DNA of 64,000 nucleotides, taken from NCBI GenBank assembly GCA_002205965.3, contig NADL03000775.1, positions 124,001 through 188,000 on the forward strand, in the 5' to 3' direction. This document shows, piece after piece, positions 33,291-44,534 of this stretch. The DNA is from Kappaphycus alvarezii. Lineage: Eukaryota > Rhodophyta > Florideophyceae > Gigartinales > Solieriaceae. The first letter of the stretch is position 1; every line of letters begins with the position of its first letter. Both the position numbers and the translations under genes were made by a program. The notes beneath the pieces are model-generated. The model was not told the DNA's origin and made no database searches. It saw nothing but the letters and a program-made list of their open reading frames with translations.

Positions 33291-34817
33291 ATGCCTCCCA
33301 AGAAAGCAGGCTCGAGCAAATCTGGAGATCAGCAGTCTGCTTCAAGAAAGGTCCCGTACGACTAAAACAAAGGGGAGAAGCTCGGTCCGAAAAAGAAAGT
33401 TACCTCAGTTAAAAATGAGTCGAGTGAGAAGCGATGTGTAGTTGTCAAGAAAGTGCTTGCTCAAGTGACCACGCTACCAGCGAAATTGTGGAACCATTTG
33501 GATTTAACGAGAAAGGCATTTTAGATGGATTAGAGCAGCTCGCTTTAAGAATCACCATTACCGACACCATCCCAAAGTTAACCGGAATGTATACAAGGGT
33601 TCCTCTCAGGAAAGCACTGGGGTTCGTTGCCAGTGTGTGGGACCATAACGCTATTGAAGACTCCGTGGCAGATGATATTTAAGATCTTTCGAAGCATGGT
33701 GATAGGAAACGCCTTCGTTCACAGACTATGCGATCGCTATTTGAGGTTGTTGCAATCGATTTTTGTCGTGCACTATCCATTGATATCGACAGTGAAGAAA
33801 ATAACAAGAGCAGTTATGAGGCTAAACACAAGGAAATGCTCCTCAAGTTCCAAAGATGGGCTAGCGCAGGGCACCCCATCTTTATTAAAGCAGTGAAAAC
33901 GTTAAGTTCTCAAGCACTACCAATCATGGGGTATGTTACACCCATGTGTGCGACTTGCATGGGAGCTGCAGTCGCAGTTGCTGTTAGAGAGCAAAGCAAC
34001 ATTACCGTCATGAATGTAATTGATAAAGCTTGCGATATTCACAAGGAATGGATGGAGAAGTTCATGTCAGGGGAAATGATCGTGTCTTCTGACAACGGAT
34101 CAATGTATATGTACAATGGAGAGAGCCTCAGTCTGTTGCAAGTAGCCTTGGCACCCCGCTCACTGTGAGATTAAGCTTGTCTCTGTTACAGGGAATGGGC
34201 TTGAGAGAAGTCACAGAGTATTCTTTCTGCAACACTGAGGGACTGAGGTGTTTGTAGAGAGCTGTTAGGGACGCAAAGGAGATTTCGGAGAGACTTAATC
34301 TATCCAAAGTCCCTCGAGAGGTAATCGTTGACCTTAATGATGTTACTACCATTACATTTAGTAACTTTTTCCAAGATGGTCCGAATACAGACAGAGTACT
34401 TTCCAATGGTCAAGTAGAGGAACTACAGTAGCTCCTGACGAGCATGCGTCCTATCGTCAGCTTCTGTAAGACTGGAAATTTAGTCTCAGGCGTGAAGAGA
34501 TCACTTCGTTCTACAGTAGACGGAGCTCTCAATTTTATTCAACTCTGTTCTAATCTAGCTACTCAGCTTTGGAGATTGATGGGACTATAGAAGGATTGAT
34601 AGAAGAAGTGGGATCTATGATGGAATATTCTGGGAGGCACGATAACAAGTGGACATCAATCGTATGCACTATTTTGACTATATACATGATTGAAGTTGAT
34701 ATTCACTTGTGTTTTACCGATGCGTACAAAGACGTCGTTACTGGCCTGCTCACAACACGGCTCAACGCTACTGGTGTGAGGAGAATGGAACGAAAGCCAA
34801 TGCTAAAGAGCTGGTAG
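33291..34817 (+). pseudogene. unrecognised decayed gene, ~500 residues
   Basis: I do not recognise the family. An ATG at 33291 opens a lysine-rich N-terminus (MPPKKAGSSKSGDQQSASRK, GEKLGPKKKVTSVKNES). The long middle frame 33434-34168 has helical, hydrophobic content (MGYVTPMCATCMGAAVAVAV) and acidic patches. The end continues in other frames (REVIVDLNDVTTITFSNFFQ near 34315) to a TAG at 34815-34817. Premature stops at TAA 33363-33365, TAA 33680-33682, TAG 34255-34257 and TAG 34429-34431 are each one C-to-T step from a glutamine codon, as in the neighbouring copia element. Shifts lie near 33400, 34165 and 34560. It may be a transposon protein or a retired host gene. Confidence 0.45.
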
Positions 34818-36389
34818 ATTCTTACCCCGTTCAACCCGTGTATATGTTATTCAATGGTGAAGTAAATTGAAAAGGTTTCCTGTGTCACACTATTAGTATT
34901 AACTCTACTAGAGTTAGTAACTTTATAAAGAAGTAATTTGACCATCCGGATTGTTCCGTGTTTGAGAGTACCATACAGATCTCAACTTTTGTGCGTTGCG
35001 GTACTGACCGGGACCAAGAGGTATTAAAACATGGTCATGGCAAGTAAACAAAAAAATTGTTCATAGTGTACTGCATTCTGTCGTACTGAATCTTTCGGTC
35101 ATGATGACCTTCTTCTACCTGGGACTCCCAAGTGTCGGACTGAAGCAGCGGAAATACCAAGGGTTCCTTGCTGAGCTGCCTGGGAGAAACAGGCTGGTTC
35201 CTGTTCCCATCTCAACGCTTGGGGTTGGCATCCGATGGCGTTCTCCGTCGTCAAGGAACTCGCGAGAACCGCTGCCACCAGCGCAATGGAACGGCTTTCG
35301 AAGGTTAGAGCCATTCTTTTACAGCGGCACTCCGCTTTGACAGTAATCTCTAATGCCGCTTGTTTGCGGGATGGCCTCCCTTCCACCTTCTGGTAGATTG
35401 GAGTGCCATCCACAGCTTTCAACGCATTGTACGGTTTCGCAATTGGCTTGAAAATGATACGACATCTACGCTCCGATACAAAATTACTGGATACCAACCC
35501 ACATATCTACCACAGTGAATTAATCCCGTTTACACAGTGTCGGACTCTCCTCTATGTAGACAATCGGGGTTATAGCCAAACATACAAAAACTGCGTGAAT
35601 GTTCATAAAATTAGCATTATATTACGGTAATAACCGGGAAAATGATGGAGCAGTGTATACTATACTACAATGTAGTACATTTTAGATTGAACAAATGAGC
35701 GGTGCACTTTATTACGTTATGGGAAACAGAAGAAAACAATTACAGCCCAATTGAAACTGATGCGGTTTAAATCAATACAAGTGCGTTGTCCATTTACAGC
35801 TATTCAACTATTAAGACAAATCCGTATTGCGTTATTCATACCCAAGATCGTATACTTGGATTTTAAACAAATTAGAAGTGAATCGATGGATTGTGATAGG
35901 GGTAAATCGGCGGGGGAAGAAATCCTCAGAACCAATTACCCTGAGGAGGAGGTGTTGCGAGCGACAAAAGTGCTACCGTGGTATTGTTGAAAGAACAAAG
36001 GGGAGTGTATATAGAAGAGAGTTTAGGAAGCTACAAGCAAGTATAGAAGGGGCAGGGTCTACCACTGATGCTCTGCGACCAGCTTAGGAAAACGTTTTCT
36101 TGGGTCTGAAGTTGACTCTCAACTTCCTACTACTCGGGACTTGACTCGAAGTTGTCTGCCAAATTCCTTTATGCTTTGTGTTTGACTTAATTTGTTGAGC
36201 GCCCCGCTCGGGTATGCTGGCTCCCAAGTAGTCCTACCATTTCATGCAAACAGCCCCTTATATAGAGTTTTCAACCCTCACATTCTGTAGCACCTATACA
36301 GTACCTATGTGCCAAATCTGCACCGCCACAGTACAGTGCCAAGCATCCTCTAAAAATAATTAAAAATATAATTGTAAGTACAGTGAAAG
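34818..36389. other. interval with one unidentified minus-strand frame
   Basis: The minus-strand frame 35497-35099 (132 residues, GTG-opened) reads KPYNALKAVDGTPIYQKVEG... and has higher GC than its surroundings, but no known domain. The rest is AT-rich with scattered TACAGTAC words (about 35650-35690 and 36295-36380). Confidence 0.3.
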
Positions 36390-36477
36390 CTCAGCCAGCG
36401 CAGCATGCCACCTCATCCAGCACAGCATGCCAACTCGGCCAGCGCAGCATGCCAACTCAGCCAGCGCAGCATGCCAA
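36390..36477 (+). repeat. tandem repeat, 22-bp unit, four copies
   Basis: Units start at 36390, 36412, 36434 and 36456 and follow CTCAGCCAGCGCAGCATGCC plus AA or AC; unit 2 is the most divergent. Confidence 0.9.
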
Positions 36478-36912
36478 GGAATATCTACAATTTTCATTGT
36501 ATCAGATTGCATGCACTTCCACTACTAGTGAATAGTATTCAACCGTCATACCACTCCAACCACCCCAATAAGATCAACACTCTCACAATACCAAAAACAC
36601 CCAATTAATGAGATGAATCACACTCGTACAGTATTATGCACACATCATTGTCCTTATCAATCCCACAATTGTGGGCTAAAAACTTTCCCACACCTGCTAA
36701 ACCAGCTTGGTTTTTCCTACCAATCATTCACGAGTTTGAAGGGATAGAAAAGGAGTGCATAATGGGAGTAGTCTAACTGTCTGAAACCCAAAATAATAAT
36801 ATTGTAAAATGTATCGACGCAAACTAAACATTACGAGCTCACTACAGACATTTTCCATGTTTGTGTTTGCAACGTTAACTGAATAGAAGTGATGAACATC
36901 GCCGAGTCGCGC

Positions 36913-36955
36913 GCGCGGCACCGCTCACGGATGCCATGCGCGAGCGGTGCCGCGC
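36913..36955. repeat. GC-rich hairpin, 14-bp stem
   Basis: GCGCGGCACCGCTC at 36913-36926 pairs with its complement at 36942-36955 across a 15-nt loop. It stands out in an AT-rich stretch and could be a terminator-like or transposon-end structure. Confidence 0.6.
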
Positions 36956-38401
36956 CGTGCAGTGCATCAGCATGATGATGACATTCCATGTACCCAGTGG
37001 GCATGATGTTGAAAACCCATAGTGTGAGGATGACGACTTGGAGCAACCAGTGACCAGAACAGAATAGAATTTCTGAAGTTATTTTCACTGATTACATGAA
37101 ATAGCCAACTTCCGTTTGTACGCTGATTACATGGCTACATGCATCTTGGAGTTGACCTTCTCCGTATCCCTTTACTAGAACATTCTTTGCTGCTACATAG
37201 ATGTACTTCCATCACAACAGACAATCTACGTAACAGAAATGAATGGTTTTTATATTTCTCAAGCCATCTTTTAGCAAATAGTTGAATAATTTCACTTCGT
37301 TTGATCTATGTTTGGGATCGATTAGCATTAGAATGGTACTTTTAATGAGCAGTTTACCAGAGGATCAACAGTAAGACCTGGGCACGACCTCTCTACCATC
37401 ACTGCCTCTAGGATAGTGTTACACGGAACAGTAGTTTCACCTTAGTTGTCTGAAACACTGCTACTTTGCTTGTTGAAAAAGATGCTATAATTTACAATCA
37501 GATACATTTACATACAAACATAGGGTATACCAGTTGGGGTTTTTAAAATTTAAAAATTTAAAAAACCGCTAAAACCTTTTCCTGCAATGATTTCAATACA
37601 TGTATGTAAAGTATTATGCAAAATTTTGATGACATGCGTAGGTATGCATTGCAGGTCCATATGTCAGATATCAACAATGAATTTCTGAATTTATCAGAAT
37701 ACTTTAGTACTGGAAATCATTATCCATACAGTCCTAAAATGTCCGAAATCGAGTTCTCCGCTATGAGTGTGATGGAAAGGGATAACGGAAAAATGGAACG
37801 TTTTGGACAGTTGGAACCTTCCATAACAAATTGGAACGTTACGGAAGGTGGAACCGTCCATAACCACCAGAAGACCAAACTCCCCCTCCAGCAAAATCTC
37901 ACTTCGTCCGAGTCACCTGAAAAAGACAAAATAGGGGATTTTAGTACTGTAGGAGTTGATTTTTTATTGCAATTTTATGATTTTAGCACTGTCTAGCGAA
38001 GAATTGAAAAATTTTCGCTGTCTATATGAACCCTGGTTCTGGCGGTCGCGCAGACCCTCGACACCAACAATCGCGAACAAAAAAAATCCTGCAACCGAGA
38101 AAGCAACCAACTCAACCTGCCCCCCCTTCCTCTCCCTCTGTGCACTACTAACCGGCCCTCAAACCCCGCTCAGTGTCCCTCGTCGGGCGGCGTCGCTTGT
38201 GTGTATGCAAGGGCGTCGTTCGGCGATATCTGAGAGTTTAGTCTACCTAAAAGTCCTCGCTACAGAGGGCGGAGCACTTCGTGTGCACAGGTAAGCAAGG
38301 AATGTTGGGGAAACTTCGCCTTAGTGGCATAAAAAGGTGGTGAGGTAATGAAGTGGGAAAGAGGTGGTGAGGTGGGAAAGAGGTAAAGAGGAGGGAAGCA
38401 G
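36956..38401. other. mostly non-coding interval
   Basis: The frame at 37616-37996 (126 residues, opening near ATG) and the frame at 37956-38294 have no recognised domain; the first includes related GGAAC-rich stretches and may be noise. Runs of TTTAAAA around 37535-37565 are low complexity. Confidence 0.3.
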
Positions 38402-39300
38402 TGGATTAATGCAGGAAGGCAACTCCGCTGGTTCCGCTCGTCGTCACACCCACCCTAACAGCTCCTCCGCAGGAGAAACGACCTCGCCAACACCCAGCGG
38501 GTCGTCGGAAGAAATTGACAAAATTTCGACTCCGTCATCGAAAAGGGACAGAACGAGCCCGAGGGTAGGAGCACTCGGTTGAAAAAAGACTCCCAAACGT
38601 CGAGGAAGTCTGTGTACCCGAGGAGCAGGTTCATAGACGACGAGGTGGAAGAGGGTAGCGAAGAGGACACCGAAAAAGAGGTAGAATTCGTAGGCGAATC
38701 CAGGGTTAGTCGGCAGCCGAAAAGTCCGAAAGATAGGACTGGAACACTCCCAACGGTACCTAGAAAGGCAACACCAACGAACATCTTTGTACTGGGAGCG
38801 GCTTCGGCGCATCATCAGGAAAGGGCGGTCGCCGGTAGAAGGAGGGAAGGTAAACTCCCGCTGGCACGACGAATTGCCCACAAGCCGCGCCCCCAATCCC
38901 ACTACCGGACCATCCACGGTCGACGTCGGTCGCACCTGTTTAACGGAACTCAAGGTTGGCCAGGACAATGAGAGAAAGAAGGCCAGAAGGAAGAAGAAGG
39001 TAACGAGCCACCACTAGAAGGTGTGAAACTTCCGAACACCGAGCAGAGACCAGTTTGAGGCCCACAAAGCCGGTCCTAAGCACCTCAACGCCGTTATTCG
39101 TCACACCAACCCTTCCGATCCCTCTGTCCGGACCAACCGCCTCCAGTGTGAGTGTGGCACTCGTGTAAGCTCGGAAGTTGACCTGCGCCTACATCTTTCC
39201 GACAGAAAACACCGGAGGAACCTGGCGTACGGGAACAACTAGAAATCCTGAATCTCATCTCTGCTTTGAATTGAGTACAGCCCCGAAACATTGAACTAGC
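38402..39300 (+). pseudogene. Gag/zinc-finger protein fragment of an LTR-type element
   Basis: A hydrophilic, acidic-then-basic N-terminal region (MQEGNSAGSARRHTHPNSSS; EEGSEEDTEKEVEF) is followed by ARRKKKVTSHH and then, after two stops near 39015-39025, by FRTPSRDQFEAHKAGPKHLN and LQCECGTRVSSEVDLRLHLS...KHRRN, which look like two C2H2-type finger remnants. At least one frameshift (about 38580) and the stops make it a pseudogene. Most of it lies in the left arm of the large inverted repeat. Its partner capsid-like segment is in the loop. Confidence 0.45.
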
Positions 39301-40479
39301 GTAGAAACACCGAAGCTATTGAATTGTTTAGAGAAAAAAAAGAAAAAAAAAGAAAAAACCCCAAACACTTTTACAGCACAACAAAACCTATATCTTCAGC
39401 ACCGTGCAAAATTTGGTGCCATTATGGTACTCTTGTGGAGGGACTCCCAACATTTCCTGAAGTGGCTTCCTCCAGACCCAGTGTACAGTTTTTCTCAGGC
39501 ACTGAAGATTTCCGTCGGTTTTTCTTCTACTTCGAAAATGTTGTCATGGCGGGGAAGACGAATGACGAAAAAGCTTTGAAACTACTGGCACATTTGGACG
39601 GCCCCGCTTTCGACTTCTTTTATGATACCTTCGCGATTAATGGTTCTCTAACCGAAGAATCAAAGAACTATGATCTCGTAAAGCGGCAAATGATAACAAA
39701 CTTCGCTGCCGCGAAAGAACCGCAAGATCCCTCCACAAGAGTACCATAATGGCACCAAATTTTGCACGGTGCTGAAGATATAGGTTTTGTTGTGCTGTAA
39801 AAGTGTTCGGGGTTTTTTCTTTTTTTTTCTTTTTTTTCTCTAAACAATTCAATAGCTTCGGTGTTTCTACGCTAGTTCAATGTTTCGGGGCTGTACTCAA
39901 TTCAAAGCAGAGATGAGATTCAGGATTTCTAGTTGTTCCCGTACGCCAGGTTCCTCCGGTGTTTTCTGTCGGAAAGATGTAGGCGCAGGTCAACTTCCGA
40001 GCTTACACGAGTGCAACACTCACACTGGAGGCGGTTGGTCCGGACAGAGGGACCGGAAGGGTTGGTGTGACGAATAACGGCGTTGAGGTGCTTAGGACCG
40101 GCTTTGTGGGCCTCAAACTGGTCTCTGCTCGGTGTTCGGAAGTTTCACACCTTCTAGTGGTGGCTCGTTACCTTCTTCTTCCTTCTGGCCTTCTTTCTCT
40201 CATTGTCCTGGCCAACCTTGAGTTCCGTTAAACAGGTGCGACCGACGTCGACCGTGGATGGTCCGGTAGTGGGATTGGGGGCGCGCGGCTTGTGGGCAAT
40301 TCGTCGTGCCAGCGGGAGTTTACCTTCCCTCCTTCTACCGGCGACCGCCCTTTCCTGATGATGCGCCGAAGCCGCTCCCAGTACAAAGATGTCCGTTGGT
40401 GTTGCCTTTCTAGGTACCGTTGGGAGTGTTCCAGTCCTATCTTTCGGACTTTTCGGCTGCCGACTAACCCTGGATTCGC
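38694..40479. repeat. large inverted repeat, ~750-bp arms, 284-bp loop
   Basis: 38694-39443 and 39728-40479 are reverse complements with only a few differences seen (for example AACGAACATC against AACGGACATC near 38780, GTGGCACTC against GTTGCACTC near 39151, and the poly-A run lengths). The loop is 39444-39727. Outside the arms the flanks are unrelated: Gag-like sequence on the left, PIF1-like helicase on the right. Confidence 0.9.
39324..39749 (+). CDS. capsid-like Gag segment in the loop of the inverted repeat
   Basis: The 141-residue frame has no true start (it opens TTG in an A-rich tract). Its second half, VQFFSGTEDFRRFFFYFENV then KALKLLAHLDGPAFDFFYD and LVKRQMITNFA, resembles retrotransposon capsid domains. 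It then runs into the right arm and stops there, so its natural C-terminus is missing from this copy. Confidence 0.5.
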   Translation: MFREKKEKKRKNPKHFYSTTKPISSAPCKIWCHYGTLVEGLPTFPEVASSRPSVQFFSGTEDFRRFFFYFENVVMAGKTNDEKALKLLAHLDGPAFDFFYDTFAINGSLTEESKNYDLVKRQMITNFAAAKEPQDPSTRVP

Positions 40480-41827
40480 TTTTTGGATGTCTTACTACTG
40501 CTGAGTGGCCGAAGGAGGTAACCTGGGATGTTGTTCGCAGTAACAAGAAACTGCACACAGAACTGGAGCGTTGTAAGATTTTAATCATTGATGAGATTTC
40601 TATATTGAAACGCAATGAAATTGAGTTTACTGACTTCGTCGTCCTGCGCCGGCTAACTACGAATATCGTGGATGAGTGTCTGCCGACGGGGGAAGACAGG
40701 TCTTTATTGCTGGGGATCCGTTCCAGGTGAAGCCAGTAGGCGTTGAAGACACAAAATGTGCCTACGAATGGTTCTTTCAATCGACAGTTTTGGAGCTGAA
40801 ATTTACTGGACATTGGGATGGCCTCATTGTTATGCTAGACCACAACTATAGAAAAGTTGGGGACCATGGTTTCTACAACATTCTCTTGGGTTACGCTATG
40901 CGCACAACTCGGATAACAACATCAATCAATTGAACAACACAAGGTCAGGTGCAAAAATTCCTCCATCTGATGCAACACGCTTATGTTTAAGAAAAAAGGA
41001 GGTGGAACAGCACAACTTTGCTCGCCTGCGAACTATTCGAAGCTCTCTCATAGAAAGCGTTGCTGATGGTAACTTCTATATCGCGCCTCGATTACACGGG
41101 GAGACAAGGCTTTATCTAAATCAGATGGCAGAGGAGCGATTACAGCTGAAGACCGGATGCCTCGTGATCCTGACTCGGAAGTGTGACGGGATGCTACCCG
41201 GGAAACGTTGTAAAATTATTCAAATAACCAGTCGTTTTAACCCATCGCTACATCGCCAGGATCTTATCTTGAAGGTTGTGAAGATGGATTCACTACATTC
41301 CGGACGAACAAAGAATGGTGCGCATTCAGGGAAGCTCTTTTACATCAAGCCGATGGAATTCCATGTGTACAACTACAATCGCACGGTTAATGCTAGTAGG
41401 GTTCAGCTCCCTATATTGGTTGCGTAGGAATGACTATGTACAGAAGTCATGGAATGACTTTAGATAAGGTAGCCATTGACTTTTCGGACATGGAGAATTG
41501 GCGTCCAAATGGGATGGTATATGTTGCTTTGTCACGTTGAACTAACTTATCCGGTTTATGGGTGAAGGGTTTACCCAAGCAAAATGTCGCTGTTAGCGAG
41601 AGGGCGCGGCAGCTCATGAGACGTATTTGTACCGTGTATGCATATCGCCAAACTCGTGTCATTGGAGCCGCTGCCCTACACAAGTACTTCGGGCAGTGTC
41701 ACAAGATAACCCCATTCCTTTCCCCAACTAAACGGCCGCATGGGGGAGATGACAAGGAGAATACGAAAAACTTATCTTGGAGTGAACGTAAGAGACGGAA
41801 AACCGTACGGGTTTTTGGAATAGAATA
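40480..41827 (+). pseudogene. 5'-truncated PIF1-like helicase
   Basis: The Walker A part is absent; the gene begins abruptly at the outer edge of the right arm. Seen: CKILIIDEISILKRNE (Walker B DEIS), GRQVFIAGDPFQVKPV (motif III), LDHNYRKVGD, LKTGCLVILTRKCDG, and the C-terminal signature MTMYRSHGMTLDKVAIDFSD and PNGMVYVALSR. Frame changes occur near 40730, 40930 and 41420-41430, and a TGA follows VALSR. PIF1-family helicases serve DNA maintenance, and Helitron transposons carry one fused to a Rep nuclease; no Rep domain is visible here. The frame at 41562-41828 continues the C-terminus (KGLPKQNVAVSERARQLMRR). Confidence 0.68.
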
Positions 41828-41959
41828 AATAGTTAAGTTGCAATCTATGTACATGATAAGACACGTTTTTTTAGACAAACCAATGTGTTCAGAAGCTCTT
41901 AAAGCAGTAAAGGACAAAATTGGAACCGATTTCCTTTTGATTACTGGTATCATATAAAA

Positions 41960-43618
41960 GCTGATGACTTTGAAAATTTCTCCCTTTCACAAACATGCCA
42001 TGTTCATTTCATGACTGCATACGTATATCTTTTCTCTGCAATGCGACTTAATACGAAGAGAATTCGGGTGCCTCAAAACCATTCCTTCGAGGTCTAATGA
42101 ATATAAACCATTACTTTTCAATACAATGTCATCTGAATCACTGGTTCAAAGGATCGCCTTATGAGTGTGTGGGGCCACTGAATATAAAACGACAATTTTG
42201 GCTCCGGTGAATCTAGTGACCTAAATTGTTGTTGAAATTTTCGCAGGTTTCGTCCACTTAAAACGACGGCTTAATTTTAAAACGACGATTTGGAGTTATG
42301 ATAAATTTCCGCCTTCTTTTCGCAAAATAAAACGACTGCTCGTTTTTAAAACGACGAATTAAAGTAACGAGTCATGTCTTGTTGATATTTTTCTAAATCT
42401 TCGTTTTAAACAACCAGTTTAAAACGACGAATTGATGAGCCGTTCTGTTCTGCTTTGTAGATAAATCTGTTCTCAATTAACTTTTTGCACGATTTTCCGC
42501 TTTGGGTTCAATGATTCGCAGTCTCGGACCCACTATTTGTGCGAAGCTTACCTATGCGTAATTTCGCCTTATCTCGAAAAACGTTTTTCTTACTTCTCTA
42601 AAACTATGCACTTAGATTACGTTCAATGCCTTTCTTTATGTTATAATCGTCTTCGACTTGGGATAGTAGAAAGCTTTTGCTCGTCAGGTATGGTCTTTCT
42701 CGTTTGATTTGGGGACTTGAAGAAATTTGAAAGTGATGTCAACAAGCTACTGTACAGTGGCTGTAGTAGGCAGTGTATTTAAAAGTGGATTTAGTGTAGT
42801 GAAAACGAAGCACCGGTGCGCCGGTGCCAATCAGACGGGGGGTGCCCTGTAATTTCCTGAGTCTGTGCGTAACGTTTGCTGGGTATCGGTTGGCGAATTC
42901 ACGCGAGTGTTACTACTAATTTCGATACTTTGGGGTTCACATTGTGCTTTAATACAGCGTTCCTCAGGAAACCAAAGATCTGAAAAGGGTTTGACTTTTA
43001 ACCCGACGAATTCTTTCACATTGCTTTTTCTTTAAATTTTTTTTGCTCTGTCCCCATTATTTTATTTCATTTTCGTCGTTTTATTTCCACCAATCATTTA
43101 ATTCGTCGTTTTAAACTACACCCTTCCGTCGTAGTCTGTTACTTCAAGGGTTCAGGGTGACAAAGTCGCCGTACAGAACCACAAACTGATTGAATCATGA
43201 CTAAGGACCCAGTCATTGGCTCGCTTAAGCGGAAAGATTGGAAAATATAGATTTTACGCACTCGAAACATTCTGAAAAGTTCAGCAATACTTCAGTAATT
43301 GCAATGCCCATCCGAAGATACAGAATTCTTTCCCCACAATTTCAGAACTGGCTTTACACAAAAAAATGATTACAGGAGTATTACAATTCAAAGCCCTCTC
43401 CACCTTTCTCCCCTCTTTACTCTCGTTCCGCATTCATCATGGTCGCAAGGGCAAGCTTACGCTCCCACACCAAGACGGTTGCTACGCGGGACATAAACGC
43501 CTGGCGTGCCATTCTTATGCCCTGATAAGTGCAGAAGCCGTGGAAAATATGTACCATCGCAGCTTCTACAAAAGGCCTTTACTAACTACTACTTTCATCG
43601 GGGACCCACCCTGCATTT
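41960..43618. mobile_element. interval holding a small non-autonomous element with AAAACGACG ends
   Basis: Direct AAAACGACG words at 42260, 42279, 42348 and 42421 (a degenerate one near 42328) face inverted CGTCGTTTT words at 43074 and 43104. The best pair, 42417-42433 and 43100-43116, is a perfect 17-bp inverted repeat (GTTTAAAACGACGAATT). The interior has no coding potential. Multiple subterminal repeats facing inward suggest a MITE-like DNA transposon about 0.7-0.9 kb long. From 43117 to 43618 nothing is recognised. Confidence 0.6.
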
Positions 43619-44534
43619 ATGCGACGCAACCTTGCGATTGCAGCCTGCAATTTCAACGACATGTTTTCTAACTTTTCCGACCGCGACTATCTGTCGCATT
43701 TTCGCTTTCTCAAGGGCGAAATACTGACTTTAATGCCTCTAATATGTCAAAAAGGCGATTCTTACTTTGAAAAACGAAATCGCTACAGATCTAACCCGTT
43801 GCTCGCAACTTTTGTAACACGAAATAGACTAGCGACTCCTTTCAGGTGGAACGAACGTGAGATGATGTTCAGAAAACATGCGACGCAACTGAGTGAAATA
43901 TTCTGGGAATCAATAGACAAGTTTCTGGACGAATATCAGCACCTTATTACAACTCCCATAGACCACAATTTATAGCTCACCGGGCTGCCGACTACGCTAA
44001 AGCGGTACACGACAAGACGCATGCGCTTGAGAACTGTGTCGAGTTTATAGACGGAACACATATTGCGATTGCAAGGCCAAGTGACCAAAGTTTGCAAATT
44101 TTGTTTACAACGGACATAAAAGGTTCTATGCACTAAAATTTCAAGCTGTAGTTGGCCCAGATGGGTTGCTGCTTCACGGATACGGCCCCGTTGAGGGAAG
44201 GAGACATGATTGGACGTTGAATTCACGCTCTGGTTTAGATGGGCAGCTTAATGACTGCATGGCTGTAAACGGTCAACAATCCTGTTTATATGGAGACAGC
44301 GGGTACAACAAATGATCTTATCTTCAAGTCCCATTTCAGGGCTCAGTGCTCAACAAAGATCAGCGGGCATTTAATTTAGCTATGGCTGCAGGGCGTATCA
44401 CGGTGGAATGGCTCTTTAAAGAGCTGAAGATGTATTGGACCACAATGGATTTTACGCGAAAGCTGCGTGTTTTACAAGCACCAGTGGGAACTATGTATCT
44501 TACAACCATGCTGCTGCACAACTTCAGGACATGA
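43619..44534 (+). pseudogene. Harbinger-type DDE transposase, frameshifted
   Basis: The N-terminal frame (43619-43975; the ATG at 43619 is plausible) reads NRLATPFRWNEREMMFRKHA and LSEIFWESIDKFLDEYQHLI. The catalytic region follows in shifting frames: NCVEFIDGTHIAIARP (first Asp, about 44050), GPDGLLLHGYGPVEGRRHD (about 44160), YGDSGYN (second Asp, about 44295), and in the last frame AAGRITVEWLFKELKMYW with the third acidic residue (about 44405). All three DDE positions are therefore present, but at least four frame changes break the gene. It is convergent with a Myb/SANT-like gene, the usual two-gene arrangement of Harbinger elements. Confidence 0.68.

Noticed and set aside
36390-36477. CRISPR-like array
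   Set aside because: Units are contiguous 22-bp tandem repeats with no spacers, in a eukaryotic genome.
37616-37996. 126-residue protein
   Set aside because: Contains inverted GGAAC-rich stretches and no domain; weak coding character.
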